This document shows positions 49,797-58,619 of a stretch of 64,000 nt of DNA, piece after piece. Each line of letters opens with the position of its first letter. The first letter of the stretch is position 1. The notes below the pieces were generated by a model. That model made no database searches, was not told where the DNA came from, and was given only the letters and a program-made list of their open reading frames with translations. This DNA is from SIG299 sp045531895 (lineage in GTDB: Bacteria; Bacillota; Clostridia; Lachnospirales; Lachnospiraceae): positions 11,220 through 75,219 of the forward strand of contig JAZSEW010000098.1 in NCBI GenBank assembly GCA_045531895.1, written 5' to 3'. A program made the position numbers and the translations under genes.

Positions 49797-51419
49797 ATGA
49801 CAATCGGTCAGAAAATTATTCAGCTGAGAAATGCCGCCGATATTTCTCAGGAGCAGCTGGCAGAAACTCTTGGAGTTTCACGTCAGTCCGTATCTAAGTG
49901 GGAAATGGACCAGGCGCTTCCACAAATTGATAAAGTGCTGCAGCTTGCAGAAATTTTTAGTGTATCTACCGATGAACTTTTGCTTGATAAAATTGAGATA
50001 AACAGAAGACCTGCAAACGAGCCAAGAACTTTAAAGTACTTTGGTACCGACGGTTTCCGCGGCGAGGCAAATGTAAATTTAACCTCCATGCAGGCTTATA
50101 AGGTAGGTCGCTTCCTTGGATGGTATTATTCCTCTAAGCTATCCGGATGTACTAAGCCGGGCTACCGTCCGCGTATCGTTATCGGTAAGGATACCCGTCG
50201 TTCCAGCTACATGCTGGAATACTCCATTGTGGCAGGCATTACGGCAAGTGGTGCAGATGCATACATGCTTCATGTAATCACTACTCCGGGGGTATCTTAT
50301 GTTACCCGTAAGGACGAATTTGACTGCGGAATCATGATTACTGCATCCCACAATCCATATTATGATAACGGTATCAAGGTAATTAATGCATATGGCGAAA
50401 AGCTGGATGATGAAACTACCATGTTAATCGAGGCATATATCGATGGTGATTTGAAGACTCTTGGTGTAACCGGAGACGATTTGCCATTGGCGCAGAAGTC
50501 TAAAATCGGATGCATTCACGATTATTCCGCGGGCAGAAACCGTTACATCGGTTACCTGATTTCCGTGGCATCCAACTCTTACAAGAAGTTAAAAATCGGT
50601 TTGGACTGTGCCAACGGTGCTTCTTGGAACATTGCCAATGCGGTATTCAGTGCGCTTGGTGCCCAGACATATGTAATCGGAGATGAGCCGGACGGCTTAA
50701 ATTGTAATGAGGGCTGCGGTTCTACTCATATTGAAAAGCTGAAGAAGTTAGTAAAAGATAAACATTTAGACCTTGGGTTTGCTTTTGATGGTGATGCGGA
50801 CCGTTGTATTGCCGTGGATGAAAACGGTAATGAAGTGGACGGCGATGCCATGATTTATATTCTCGGTAAGAGAATGAAAGCAAGAGGCACTTTAAACGAC
50901 AACACGGTTGTTACTACCATCATGTCTAACAGTGGTTTTGTGAACAGCCTTGCAGAAATTGGTATTAATTGTGTACAGACCAAGGTGGGTGACCGCTTTG
51001 TTTACGAGAGCATGCAGGCAAATGATTATGCCATCGGCGGTGAGCAGTCCGGCCACATTATCATGAAAAAATATGCGACCACCGGTGACGGTATTTTAAC
51101 CGCGATTATGATTGCAGAGGAAATCTGTGATTCCAAGTCTTCCCTTGCACAGCTGGCAGAGCCGATTAAGTTCTATCCACAGTACTTAAAGAATCTGCGC
51201 GTAAAGGATAAAGCGGCCGTATTTGCGGATGCTAACGTAATGGCAGCAAAGGATGAAGTAGAAAAATTGATTAATGGTAAGGGAAGAGCATTGCTTCGTC
51301 AGAGCGGAACCGAACCGGTAGTTCGCGTGATGATTGAAAGTGAAACACAGGAACAGTGTGTAGAATATGCAGAGAAGATTGCAAAGGCAATTGCGGAAGG
51401 AGGACACTGCGTTGAATAA
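49797..51419 (+). CDS. XRE-HTH domain fused to a phosphoglucosamine mutase-like enzyme
   Basis: Start ATG 49797 with AAAGGAGA upstream. 540 residues. Residues 1-64 are a complete XRE HTH (IIQLRNAADISQEQLAETLG, SRQSVSKWEMDQALP). The mutase begins at about 78 (LKYFGTDGFRGEAN). The phosphoserine loop TASHNP is at 182-187 (Ser184), the Mg loop DGDADR at 331-336, the sugar loop GEQSGH at 415-420 and the phosphate loop RQSGTEP at 501-507, so all catalytic parts are intact. It should interconvert glucosamine-6-phosphate and glucosamine-1-phosphate in cell-wall precursor synthesis, and its HTH may bind its own promoter. Cotranscribed with the acyltransferase and nagB genes. The fusion is in one uninterrupted frame. 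Confidence 0.9.
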   Translation: MTIGQKIIQLRNAADISQEQLAETLGVSRQSVSKWEMDQALPQIDKVLQLAEIFSVSTDELLLDKIEINRRPANEPRTLKYFGTDGFRGEANVNLTSMQAYKVGRFLGWYYSSKLSGCTKPGYRPRIVIGKDTRRSSYMLEYSIVAGITASGADAYMLHVITTPGVSYVTRKDEFDCGIMITASHNPYYDNGIKVINAYGEKLDDETTMLIEAYIDGDLKTLGVTGDDLPLAQKSKIGCIHDYSAGRNRYIGYLISVASNSYKKLKIGLDCANGASWNIANAVFSALGAQTYVIGDEPDGLNCNEGCGSTHIEKLKKLVKDKHLDLGFAFDGDADRCIAVDENGNEVDGDAMIYILGKRMKARGTLNDNTVVTTIMSNSGFVNSLAEIGINCVQTKVGDRFVYESMQANDYAIGGEQSGHIIMKKYATTGDGILTAIMIAEEICDSKSSLAQLAEPIKFYPQYLKNLRVKDKAAVFADANVMAAKDEVEKLINGKGRALLRQSGTEPVVRVMIESETQEQCVEYAEKIAKAIAEGGHCVE

Positions 51420-52074
51420 GCTTGTAAAAACATAAGATTTATATGCTTCCCAACCGGAGTACTTAGCAGATTTATTTGAAAGCAGCGAGTACCCATGGGA
51501 GATGCTTCCAAAGTTGAAAGGATACATTCAGGATTTAATTGACAAGGGAATTCCCGGTTATACTAAACTTTCCGATAATGTGCTGATTGGTGAAAACGTA
51601 AAGATTTATCCAACGGCAACCATCGAAGGACCAACCATTATCGGTTCTAACACGGAGGTACGTCCGGGGGCGTATATCCGTGGCAGCGTAATTACCGGTG
51701 AAGGCTGCGTCATGGGTAACTCCTCCGAGTTTAAAAACTGTGTATTGCTTGATAAGGTACAGGCGCCGCATTATAACTACATTGGAGATTCTATTCTTGG
51801 CTACAAGGCACATACCGGTGCAGGTACTATTTGTTCTAATTTGAAATCCGATGGTAAGGCAGTAGTCATCCATGGGGATGAGGATTACGAAACCGGTCTC
51901 AGAAAGATTGGTGGTATCTTAGCAGACGGTGCAGATGTGGGATGTGGCTCCGTAATCAATCCGGGTACTGTTATCGGAAAGAATACTTCTGTGTATCCGT
52001 TAACATCCCTGCGTGGTGTGTATCCGGCAGACTGTATTGTTAAGGATCAGAAGACTGTAGTTAAGAGAGTGTAA
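51412..52074 (+). CDS. GlmU-like left-handed beta-helix acyltransferase homologue, early stop codon
   Basis: The homologous protein frame runs from about TTG 51412 (AAGGAGG just upstream) as LNKLVKT, then a TAA at 51433-51435, then DLYASQPEYLADLF, SSEYPWEMLPKLKGYIQDL and the hexapeptide repeats (GENVKIYPTATIEGPTIIG, RPGAYIRGSVITGEG). The sequence on both sides of the TAA fits this family, so a nonsense change (AAA to TAA is one step) or a sequencing error is likely. Without it, translation could only begin at ATG 51502, which has GGGAG touching the start codon. The C-terminal part resembles the acetyltransferase domain of GlmU; no pyrophosphorylase domain is present. Between the mutase and nagB genes, it probably acts on an amino-sugar phosphate or nucleotide. 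Confidence 0.78.
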
Positions 52075-52129
52075 ACGTCCGGTATTTTGAAACGTTCAAA
52101 TTAAAAACAAATTTAAGGAGAGAAAAACA

Positions 52130-52840
52130 ATGAATTTTATTAAAGTAAGCAATTATGACGAACTCAGTACAAAGGCAGCAGCACTTATTTGCGCACAGGT
52201 TGTTATGAAGCCAAACTGCGTACTTGGTCTGGCTACCGGTTCTTCTCCACTGGGCACCTATGCAAAGATTGCAGAAAAGTGCGCTAACGGCGAAGTGGAT
52301 TTTTCTAAGGTTTCATCCATTAACCTTGATGAGTATGTAGGTCTTGACGGAACGAATGACCAGAGCTACCGCTACTTTATGAATACAAATCTGTTTGAAA
52401 AGATTAACATCGATGTAACCAAGACAAACGTTCCGAACGGCTGTGCGAAAGATCTTCAGGCAGAGTGTGAAGCGTACGACAAGTTAATTGAGCAGTCCGG
52501 CGGTATCGATCTTCAGTTACTTGGTATCGGACTGGACGGACATATTGGTTTCAATGAGCCGGATTCTTACTTTGAGAAGGCAACTCATGTAGTAGACCTT
52601 GATCCATCCACCATTGAGGCAAATGCACGTTTCTTCGCCTCCGAGGCAGATGTACCAAGAAAGGCTGTTACCATGGGTATGGGCGGCATTATGAGTGCAA
52701 AGAAGGTGCTTTTAATTGCTAATGGAAAGAACAAGAAAGACATCGTAGAAAAGGCATTTTTCGGACCGATTACACCGGCAGTTCCTGCTTCTATTCTGCA
52801 GTTGCATCCGGATTTAACGGTAATTTATAGTGAGAACTAG
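52130..52840 (+). CDS. nagB: Glucosamine-6-phosphate deaminase
   Basis: 236 residues; GLATGSSPLGTY (phosphate loop), SSINLDEYVGLDG, the catalytic GIGLDGHIGFNEP (Asp/His/Glu), and KAVTMGMGGIMSAKKVLLIA. This is the small NagB form lacking the C-terminal allosteric extension. It turns glucosamine-6-phosphate into fructose-6-phosphate and ammonia. It opposes the anabolic use of the same substrate by the mutase encoded upstream. AAGGAGAG precedes ATG 52130; 55 bp after the acyltransferase stop. Confidence 0.95.
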   Translation: MNFIKVSNYDELSTKAAALICAQVVMKPNCVLGLATGSSPLGTYAKIAEKCANGEVDFSKVSSINLDEYVGLDGTNDQSYRYFMNTNLFEKINIDVTKTNVPNGCAKDLQAECEAYDKLIEQSGGIDLQLLGIGLDGHIGFNEPDSYFEKATHVVDLDPSTIEANARFFASEADVPRKAVTMGMGGIMSAKKVLLIANGKNKKDIVEKAFFGPITPAVPASILQLHPDLTVIYSEN

Positions 52841-52884
52841 TCTTTGCAGAGTGCGTGGTTTTTATATGAGTTAGATTGATTTTG

Positions 52885-52930
52885 CGGGTCGCAGTCCTGA
52901 CGAACTATATTCGGTGGCTGCGGCCCGTTT
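52885..52930 (+). terminator. Terminator of the amino-sugar operon
   Basis: CGGGTCGCAG (52885-52894) pairs with CTGCGGCCCG (52918-52927), one mismatch, with TTT following; a long inner loop. Confidence 0.6.
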
Positions 52931-52979
52931 ACAAAATAACTAAAATACATTTACTATCAAACAGGATGTAATGCTGTTT

Positions 52980-53618
52980 TTAATATCCCAGGGTTTCTCC
53001 AACAAGAATTACTTTAATTCTTCCTGCAATTCTGGATTTACGTGTGATAACGGTCTGACAACAGATGCATCCGTCATCCAAGCAATCTACACAACGTCCG
53101 AACTTGGCACAAGGCGTGTTAAGCCCAAGGCGGATGGCATTTGGCGGTGCTGCTTCATTACGGACACGATCCATGGCGGCATCAAGAGTTGGTGCTACTT
53201 TGTTCATACCGGCAACAATAACAACATTCTTTGGTCCATGAATGAGGCTGGCAACCCGGTTGCCAAGACCGTCAACATTAACAAGCTGACCGTCTAAGGT
53301 AATAGCGTTGGTACTCATAAAGTAGTAGTCACAGTGGGAAACTTCGGCGTATAACGCATCTTTTTCGTCCTGTGTCTGCGCTGTGGCGCGGTCATATATG
53401 GTGTAATCGGAATTCTTAAGGTCGGTAATCAGACCGATTTCCTCTAAAGTCATGGAACCTCCCCAGGAAACGGAGCAGCCCGGAGTTAAAAATCGTTTTG
53501 CGGTAAGAAGGGCTTCTTCTTTTGTTTCGCAGTAATAGCCTTCGATGCCACGCAGATTAAATTTGTCAATCAGGGAATCTGCCAGATTTTCATAATATTG
53601 TTGCTTTGGTGTAGACAT
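52980..53618 (-). CDS. LUD-domain (lactate utilisation C-like) protein
   Basis: 212 residues with the LUD pattern: LADSLIDKFNLRGIEGYYCETKEEAL, VSWGGSMTLEEIGL, CDYYFMSTNAITLDGQLVNVDG, HGPKNVVIVAGMNKV. The C-terminal part has several Cys (TPCAKFGRCVDCLDDGCICC), seen in the stand-alone LUD proteins of Clostridia that may hold a cluster or metal. Related LutB/LutC take part in lactate oxidation, but no lutA/lutB genes are near. It is monocistronic and cytoplasmic; function unknown. Confidence 0.88.
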   Translation of the reverse strand: MSTPKQQYYENLADSLIDKFNLRGIEGYYCETKEEALLTAKRFLTPGCSVSWGGSMTLEEIGLITDLKNSDYTIYDRATAQTQDEKDALYAEVSHCDYYFMSTNAITLDGQLVNVDGLGNRVASLIHGPKNVVIVAGMNKVAPTLDAAMDRVRNEAAPPNAIRLGLNTPCAKFGRCVDCLDDGCICCQTVITRKSRIAGRIKVILVGETLGY

Positions 53619-53780
53619 AACGATACCTGCCTTTCTTTATTTTTTGTGCAGAAAATTTTTATATAGTTATTCTTAGTTTACTACATATATCTAATGGTTT
53701 CAAGAAAAATAGCCGAAAGATATATTAGGTGTTTTTTGCTCTGAGGATAAAATCCTACTGGAAATAAACGCGAAGATATA

Positions 53781-53794
53781 TTATACTAGTATAA
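53781..53794. promoter_or_regulatory. 14-bp perfect palindrome in the promoter region of the propeller-protein gene
   Basis: TTATACTAGTATAA at 53781-53794 contains TATACT as a likely -10. It is 27 bp before the ATG at 53821. Could be operator plus -10, but the A/T richness makes chance likely. Confidence 0.4.
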
Positions 53795-53820
53795 ATGACA
53801 AACATAAGAGGGGTGGACCC

Positions 53821-55638
53821 ATGAAAAAAACAAACATAATTCTGATATTAGTTGCAATGCTGAGTTTACTTGGTCTGGGAGGAGTGGTGCTTCTGTTTGG
53901 TGACACAAAGAAAGAAGAAGAGGTTCCTGCCGGCATTTTAGAGGACTTTCAGGATAATTATATTGAAGACACCAGTATGAATAAGGAAATCGTTGTAAAG
54001 GTAGAGGAAAACTTCTCTGAAGCAAAAAAGGACGGCATTTATAATACGGCGTTTCAAAGTTCCGTACGTGGAAAGATTGACAAACTGATTGCAGGTAATG
54101 AGTATGATGAGGACAACCCTCTTGTAATTTATAATCCGTTTTTGACAAATTCCCAGTCTTTGTATATTTATTTCGAAACAGAGGAACCTTATGCAGTGTC
54201 TTATTCCGTGCATACGCCGGAAGCTTTGTATGAGGATTTTGGCGGCTATGTGGTGCCAAATCGTCCGGATACTTCTCTGGTGCATGAATTTCAGGTGGTT
54301 GGTCTGATTCCGGAAGAAACCAATATGATTACCATTCGAATGATAGATGCAAACGGTGTGGTTAAAATCCGACGGTTCTATTATTACAATGATAATAAAG
54401 TGGCGGCAACTACCATCAATCTGGAAACAGAGCAGGGAACCAAGCAGGTAGAAAATGAGGACAAGACATTCAGTACAGTGCCTGCCAGTGAGGAGAGTCC
54501 GGCAGACGGTATGTTTGTTGTTTTTCCTGCGGCAAATGAGATTGCTCCGTATCTGCGCGTGTATGATAATGAAGGTGTGCAGCGCTGTGAGCTTCCGATG
54601 GAAACCTATGGAACGAAACGTTTGTTGGTATACGAAGACTTAATGTTCTTCCGTGTTTCCGAAAATAAATTGGTAGGAATCAATCGTCTCGGGCAGGCGG
54701 TAAAGATTTTTACTGCAGAAAATTATACCTTTGGTGAAGATTACTGTTTTGATAAAAATAATGATATTCTGATGCTGGCAACAGACAAACGTCAGGATTC
54801 CCTGAATGACTGCGTGATTTTACTGGACAGAGAAACTCTTGCAGTAACAGAACTTGTGGATTTGGGTGATTTATTGCCGGAATACAAGGTAAAGTTTAAG
54901 AGGGAAGACGGCATAAGAGATTGGATATCCTTAAATTCCATTGCATGGATAGAGGGGAACCGGATTTTAGTCAGCGGCGACAAGAGTGATATTATTGTTA
55001 AAATCCGCAGATTATATAATGACCCTAAGGTAGTATTTCTGTTGGGTGATGAGAAAGAGTTTGTGGGAACTTCCTATGAAAAACTGGTGCTTCGTCTGGA
55101 TAATGAGTTTGAAATGCATCATGGTATAAATATGTTAGAATACCAACCGTATGACTTAATACGTGAAACAAGGCAGTATATCTGTGTACTCAATAACAAC
55201 GAGGATTTCAAATACGAAAAGAAGCAGGAGCATTTCTCCTATTACTATCGTTATTTGGTAGATGATGCTGAGGGTGGGGTGCGCCTGATGGACAGCTTTG
55301 TATTACCGGAGGTTGGTGAAAACGGAAGCATCCAGTGGTATGATAATCATCTGTTGGTGGCTACCGATAAGACCACAGAGTTTTTTGAGTATGACAGTGA
55401 GTTCCAGCTGATTAACAAGTATATCTATAAGGAACCGTTTGTAAAGAAAACGGAGGAAGAATTAGAGCATGATGAGGACTATCCTCCGGCAGATGCCACG
55501 GTGGCATTTCTGCGAGTGTTCAAGCAGGATTTTACAGGCTACTATTTTAATGCAGAACCGGTAATTATCCGGGCGGCAGAAACTGAAACTTCCGGAACGG
55601 AATCCGAAACTGAAGGGGCAGAATCCAAGAATGAGTAA
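53821..55638 (+). CDS. Arylsulfotransferase-like membrane-anchored beta-propeller
   Basis: 605 residues: short cytoplasmic start, one membrane helix (about 5-26), then an extracellular part of Arylsulfotran_N plus propeller type (DRETLAVTELVDLGDLLPEY, RDWISLNSIAW, NRILVSGDKSDIIVKI). In active ASST enzymes the corresponding places hold histidines (HHD and DWxHxNS motifs); here they read FGED (about residues 304-307) and DWISLNS (367-373), so I infer loss of catalysis. The C-terminus is a Glu/Thr/Ser-rich tail. It overlaps topB by 8 bp. Its role is open: binding or scaffold protein rather than sulfotransferase. Confidence 0.65.
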   Translation: MKKTNIILILVAMLSLLGLGGVVLLFGDTKKEEEVPAGILEDFQDNYIEDTSMNKEIVVKVEENFSEAKKDGIYNTAFQSSVRGKIDKLIAGNEYDEDNPLVIYNPFLTNSQSLYIYFETEEPYAVSYSVHTPEALYEDFGGYVVPNRPDTSLVHEFQVVGLIPEETNMITIRMIDANGVVKIRRFYYYNDNKVAATTINLETEQGTKQVENEDKTFSTVPASEESPADGMFVVFPAANEIAPYLRVYDNEGVQRCELPMETYGTKRLLVYEDLMFFRVSENKLVGINRLGQAVKIFTAENYTFGEDYCFDKNNDILMLATDKRQDSLNDCVILLDRETLAVTELVDLGDLLPEYKVKFKREDGIRDWISLNSIAWIEGNRILVSGDKSDIIVKIRRLYNDPKVVFLLGDEKEFVGTSYEKLVLRLDNEFEMHHGINMLEYQPYDLIRETRQYICVLNNNEDFKYEKKQEHFSYYYRYLVDDAEGGVRLMDSFVLPEVGENGSIQWYDNHLLVATDKTTEFFEYDSEFQLINKYIYKEPFVKKTEEELEHDEDYPPADATVAFLRVFKQDFTGYYFNAEPVIIRAAETETSGTESETEGAESKNE

Positions 55639-57628
55639 AAAACTATTTATAGCGGAAAAGCCGAGTGTAGCGCAGGAATTTGCCAAGGCGTTAAAGCAGA
55701 ATTTTTCCAGGAAGGACGGTTATCAGGAATCGAATGAGAGCGTGGTGACCTGGTGTGTCGGACATCTGGTTACCATGAGTTATCCTGAAAGCTATGATCC
55801 GGCATTAAAAAAATGGGCAGTGGAAACACTGCCATTTTTGCCGAAGGAATATAAATATGAGCTGATACCGGCGGTGGAAAAGCAGTTTAACATCGTAAAA
55901 GGTCTGCTGAACCGTGAGGATGTTGATTGTATTTACATCTGTACCGACTCGGGACGTGAAGGAGAATATATTTACCGTTTGGTAGACCAGATGGCAAAGG
56001 TTCCGGAAAAGAAGGAACGTCGTCGTGTGTGGATTGATTCCCAGACCGAGGAAGAAATTTTGCGTGGTATCAGAGAAGCAAAGCTTTGGACAGAGTATGA
56101 CAATTTGTCGCACTCTGCTTATTTGCGTGCAAAAGAAGATTATCTGATGGGCATTAACTTTTCGCGTATTTTAACATTAAAGTATGGATATTCTGTGCGC
56201 AATTTTATGAAATCAGAGAAAAATATACCGATTTCCGTAGGACGGGTGATGACCTGTGTGCTTGGTATGGTGGTGCGCAGAGAGAGAGAAATACGAGCCT
56301 TTGTAAAAACACCGTTTTATCGAGTGCTTGCCGGAATACAGGTGGGAGAGGGTGAAAAGACCTTTGATGCGGAATTCCGTGCGGTAGAGGGTAGCAAGTA
56401 CTTTAATACACCTATGATGTACAAGGAAAACGGTTTTAAGAAGGAAGAAGATGCCAGAAAACTGATAGATAGCCTTGCGGGGCTGCCTGCCAGAGTGTAT
56501 AAAGTGGAACGTAAAAAGGAAAACAAGAATGCACCGTTGTTATTTAACCTGGCGGAACTTCAGAATGAGTGTTCCAGGCTGTTTAAAATCAGCCCGGATG
56601 AGACGTTAAAAATTACACAGGAATTGTACGAAAAGAAACTGGTAACTTATCCGAGAACTGATGCCAGAGTTCTCTCTACAGCTGTAGCGAAAGAAATCTA
56701 TAAAAATATAGCGGGACTTAGAAGTTTTGAACCGATGAGGGCATTTGCTTCGGAGATTGTTGAGAATAAGAGTTATCAGGGACTTGCGAAGACAAGGTAT
56801 GTAAATGATAAGCAGATTACGGATCACTATGCCATCATTCCGACAGGGCAGGGGCTTTCTGCGTTAAACTCGGTGTCTTCCACGGCGGGAAAAGTGTACC
56901 AGTTGATTTGTCGCCGCTTCTTAAGTATTTTTTATCCGCCGGCAGTGTATCAGAAGCTGGCGATTGAATTGTTAATTGGAGAAGAACACTTCTTCGCAAA
57001 CTTTAAAGTGCTTTTGGAGGAAGGATACTTTAAGGTTGCGGGAAATCCGGGTAAGAAGAAGCAGGAAGCAAAGGACTCCGGCGAAGAAGAACTGGAATTT
57101 GGTGTGGATATGCTGGCGCTGTTTCAGAATTTGAAGTCCGGCATGGAGCTTTCTGTTAGGGAATTTAACATCAAGGAGGGGGAAACTTCTCCACCAAAGC
57201 GTTACAATTCCGGTTCCCTGATTCTCGCTATGGAAAATGCGGGTCAACTTATTGAGGATGAAGAACTTCGTGCCCAGATTAAAGGCAGTGGTATCGGTAC
57301 CAGTGCTACCCGTGCGGAAATTTTAAATAAGTTGATTAAAATTACCTACTTAAATTTAAATAAAAAGACGCAGATTATTACACCGACTCTGCTTGGTGAA
57401 GTGATTTTTGATGTAGTATCATGTTCTATTAAGTCATTGCTCAATGCGGAACTTACAGCGAGCTGGGAAAAGGGACTTACTTATGTTGCCGAAGGAAGTA
57501 TCACCTCTGAGGAGTATATGCAGAAGCTGGAGGGGTTTGTGAGTCGTATGACCAATGGAGTGAAGGGACTGAATAACCAGAACTCAATTGTAGGGCTGTT
57601 TGCGGAGTCGGCAAAGAATTATAAGTAG
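55631..57628 (+). CDS. topB: DNA topoisomerase III
   Basis: 665 residues. The Toprim domain has SEKPSVAQEF-type start with Glu9 and CTDSGREGEYIYR (Asp106, Glu110-112 region). The cleavage domain carries the catalytic Tyr340 in LVTYPRTDARVLS and SRILTLKYG, GRVMTCVLG. The C-terminus has IGTSATRAEIL and lacks zinc fingers. It relaxes and unlinks DNA by a type IA mechanism. The start is within the end of the propeller gene in another frame; the ribosome binding site is weak (GGGG), so coupling is likely. Chromosomal topB usually has a housekeeping role, but copies also occur on mobile elements; no other conjugation gene is seen here. Confidence 0.94.
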   Translation: MSKKLFIAEKPSVAQEFAKALKQNFSRKDGYQESNESVVTWCVGHLVTMSYPESYDPALKKWAVETLPFLPKEYKYELIPAVEKQFNIVKGLLNREDVDCIYICTDSGREGEYIYRLVDQMAKVPEKKERRRVWIDSQTEEEILRGIREAKLWTEYDNLSHSAYLRAKEDYLMGINFSRILTLKYGYSVRNFMKSEKNIPISVGRVMTCVLGMVVRREREIRAFVKTPFYRVLAGIQVGEGEKTFDAEFRAVEGSKYFNTPMMYKENGFKKEEDARKLIDSLAGLPARVYKVERKKENKNAPLLFNLAELQNECSRLFKISPDETLKITQELYEKKLVTYPRTDARVLSTAVAKEIYKNIAGLRSFEPMRAFASEIVENKSYQGLAKTRYVNDKQITDHYAIIPTGQGLSALNSVSSTAGKVYQLICRRFLSIFYPPAVYQKLAIELLIGEEHFFANFKVLLEEGYFKVAGNPGKKKQEAKDSGEEELEFGVDMLALFQNLKSGMELSVREFNIKEGETSPPKRYNSGSLILAMENAGQLIEDEELRAQIKGSGIGTSATRAEILNKLIKITYLNLNKKTQIITPTLLGEVIFDVVSCSIKSLLNAELTASWEKGLTYVAEGSITSEEYMQKLEGFVSRMTNGVKGLNNQNSIVGLFAESAKNYK

Positions 57629-57708
57629 TTTCAAAGTACTTTATGCTAAAATGCTCCGCAAGATTCCAATAATGCGAAAACTTTTGCCTCGGCAGGGAGG
57701 AATATGAG

Positions 57709-58236
57709 ATGAAACATAAAAATGATATTAAAAAACTTACGTTAGCCGCCATGTTTTTAGCATTGGCGTTTGTACTGCCATTTTTGACGGGACAAATTCC
57801 ACAGGTTGGTTCCATGCTGTGTCCGATGCATATTCCGGTATTGCTGTGTGGTTTCTTTTGCGGGGCGCCGTGGGGACTTGCAGTAGGAGTTTTAGCTCCG
57901 GTGCTGCGTTCCTTTGCGCTTGGAATGCCGCCAATGTTTCCGACCGCATTTTGTATGGCTTTTGAGCTGGCGGTCTATGGGTTTGCGGCAGGATGGTTAC
58001 ATAATAAATTTCCGAAGAAAAAGTATTATGTATATGTATCATTGCTTTGTGCTATGGCACTTGGACGTATTGTATGGGGAGTTGTGATGTTTGCATGTAT
58101 GGGATTTCAGGTTTCAAAGTTTGGTCTTGCCGCATTCGTTGCAGGAGCATTTACAAATGCAATTCCGGGAATTGTTTTGCAGATTATTCTAATTCCTATT
58201 TTGGTGATTTTACTGGACAAAAATAATGAAAAATAA
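57709..58236 (+). CDS. ECF transporter S component
   Basis: 175 residues with five to six hydrophobic segments; starts KKLTLAAMFLALAFVLPFLTGQIPQVGSMLCPMHIPVLLCGF, then GAPWGLAVGVLAPVLRSFALGMPPMFPTAF, the pattern of vitamin-type S components. It binds a micronutrient and works with the ECF energy module encoded elsewhere. The first helix with charged KK start and PMHIPV segment is like uncharacterised group II members of Clostridia. I see no riboswitch in the 80-bp gap upstream, so the ligand cannot be inferred. RBS GGGAGG. Confidence 0.87.
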   Translation: MKHKNDIKKLTLAAMFLALAFVLPFLTGQIPQVGSMLCPMHIPVLLCGFFCGAPWGLAVGVLAPVLRSFALGMPPMFPTAFCMAFELAVYGFAAGWLHNKFPKKKYYVYVSLLCAMALGRIVWGVVMFACMGFQVSKFGLAAFVAGAFTNAIPGIVLQIILIPILVILLDKNNEK

Positions 58237-58239
58237 AAG

Positions 58240-58276
58240 TATGCCCCGAATATTCTAAAATGTTTCGGGGCATAGT
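58240..58276. terminator. Bidirectional terminator
   Basis: Perfect 11-bp stem TATGCCCCGAA (58240-58250) with TTCGGGGCATA (58264-58274). On the minus strand it is followed by CTTTTATTTTT, so it mainly serves the leftward operon; it also ends the ECF gene. Confidence 0.85.
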
Positions 58277-58286
58277 TGCGCATAGA

Positions 58287-58619
58287 TTACTTTTTCCGGT
58301 ATTTTGGTTCAATCACTGTAGTATAGAATATCATAATTCCGATGCTGACAATCATGCAGCCGATGACAGAAACCAAAATGACAGGTAAAATATTTTTTGG
58401 GGCAAGAAGCGGCAGACCCAGTGCGGTAAACAGCACGGCCACCACAATCCAAAGCTTGCCCATGGCATTGTTATAGGCGCGTACATCAGTGACTTCGAAT
58501 TGCTCGGCATTTGCCCAGAAACCGCTTGGTTTATCGGAGAAGAAGCAGCGGATGCCGATAATGAGAAAAAACAGGCCAACAAGGGCAAAGGCGGAAAATG
58601 CATAGATTCCCGGTGTCAT
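58287..58619 (-). CDS. DUF3784 membrane protein
   Basis: 110 residues with three hydrophobic segments (about 5-25, 53-70, 78-100). FLIIGIRCFFSDKPSGFWANAE and YNNAMGKLWIVVAVLFTALGLPLL are the typical DUF3784 features. Function unknown. It overlaps the YhfC gene stop by 4 bp (ATGA), preceded by AGGAGG, and is the last gene of the GntR operon. Confidence 0.85.
   Translation of the reverse strand: MTPGIYAFSAFALVGLFFLIIGIRCFFSDKPSGFWANAEQFEVTDVRAYNNAMGKLWIVVAVLFTALGLPLLAPKNILPVILVSVIGCMIVSIGIMIFYTTVIEPKYRKK

Noticed and set aside
55631..57628. topB as sign of an integrated conjugative element
   Set aside because: No relaxase, mating-pair, integrase or attachment site was seen nearby; TopB also occurs as a chromosomal gene.
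57629..57708. Riboswitch in front of the ECF S-component gene
   Set aside because: The gap is 80 bp and shows no known riboswitch core that I can recognise.
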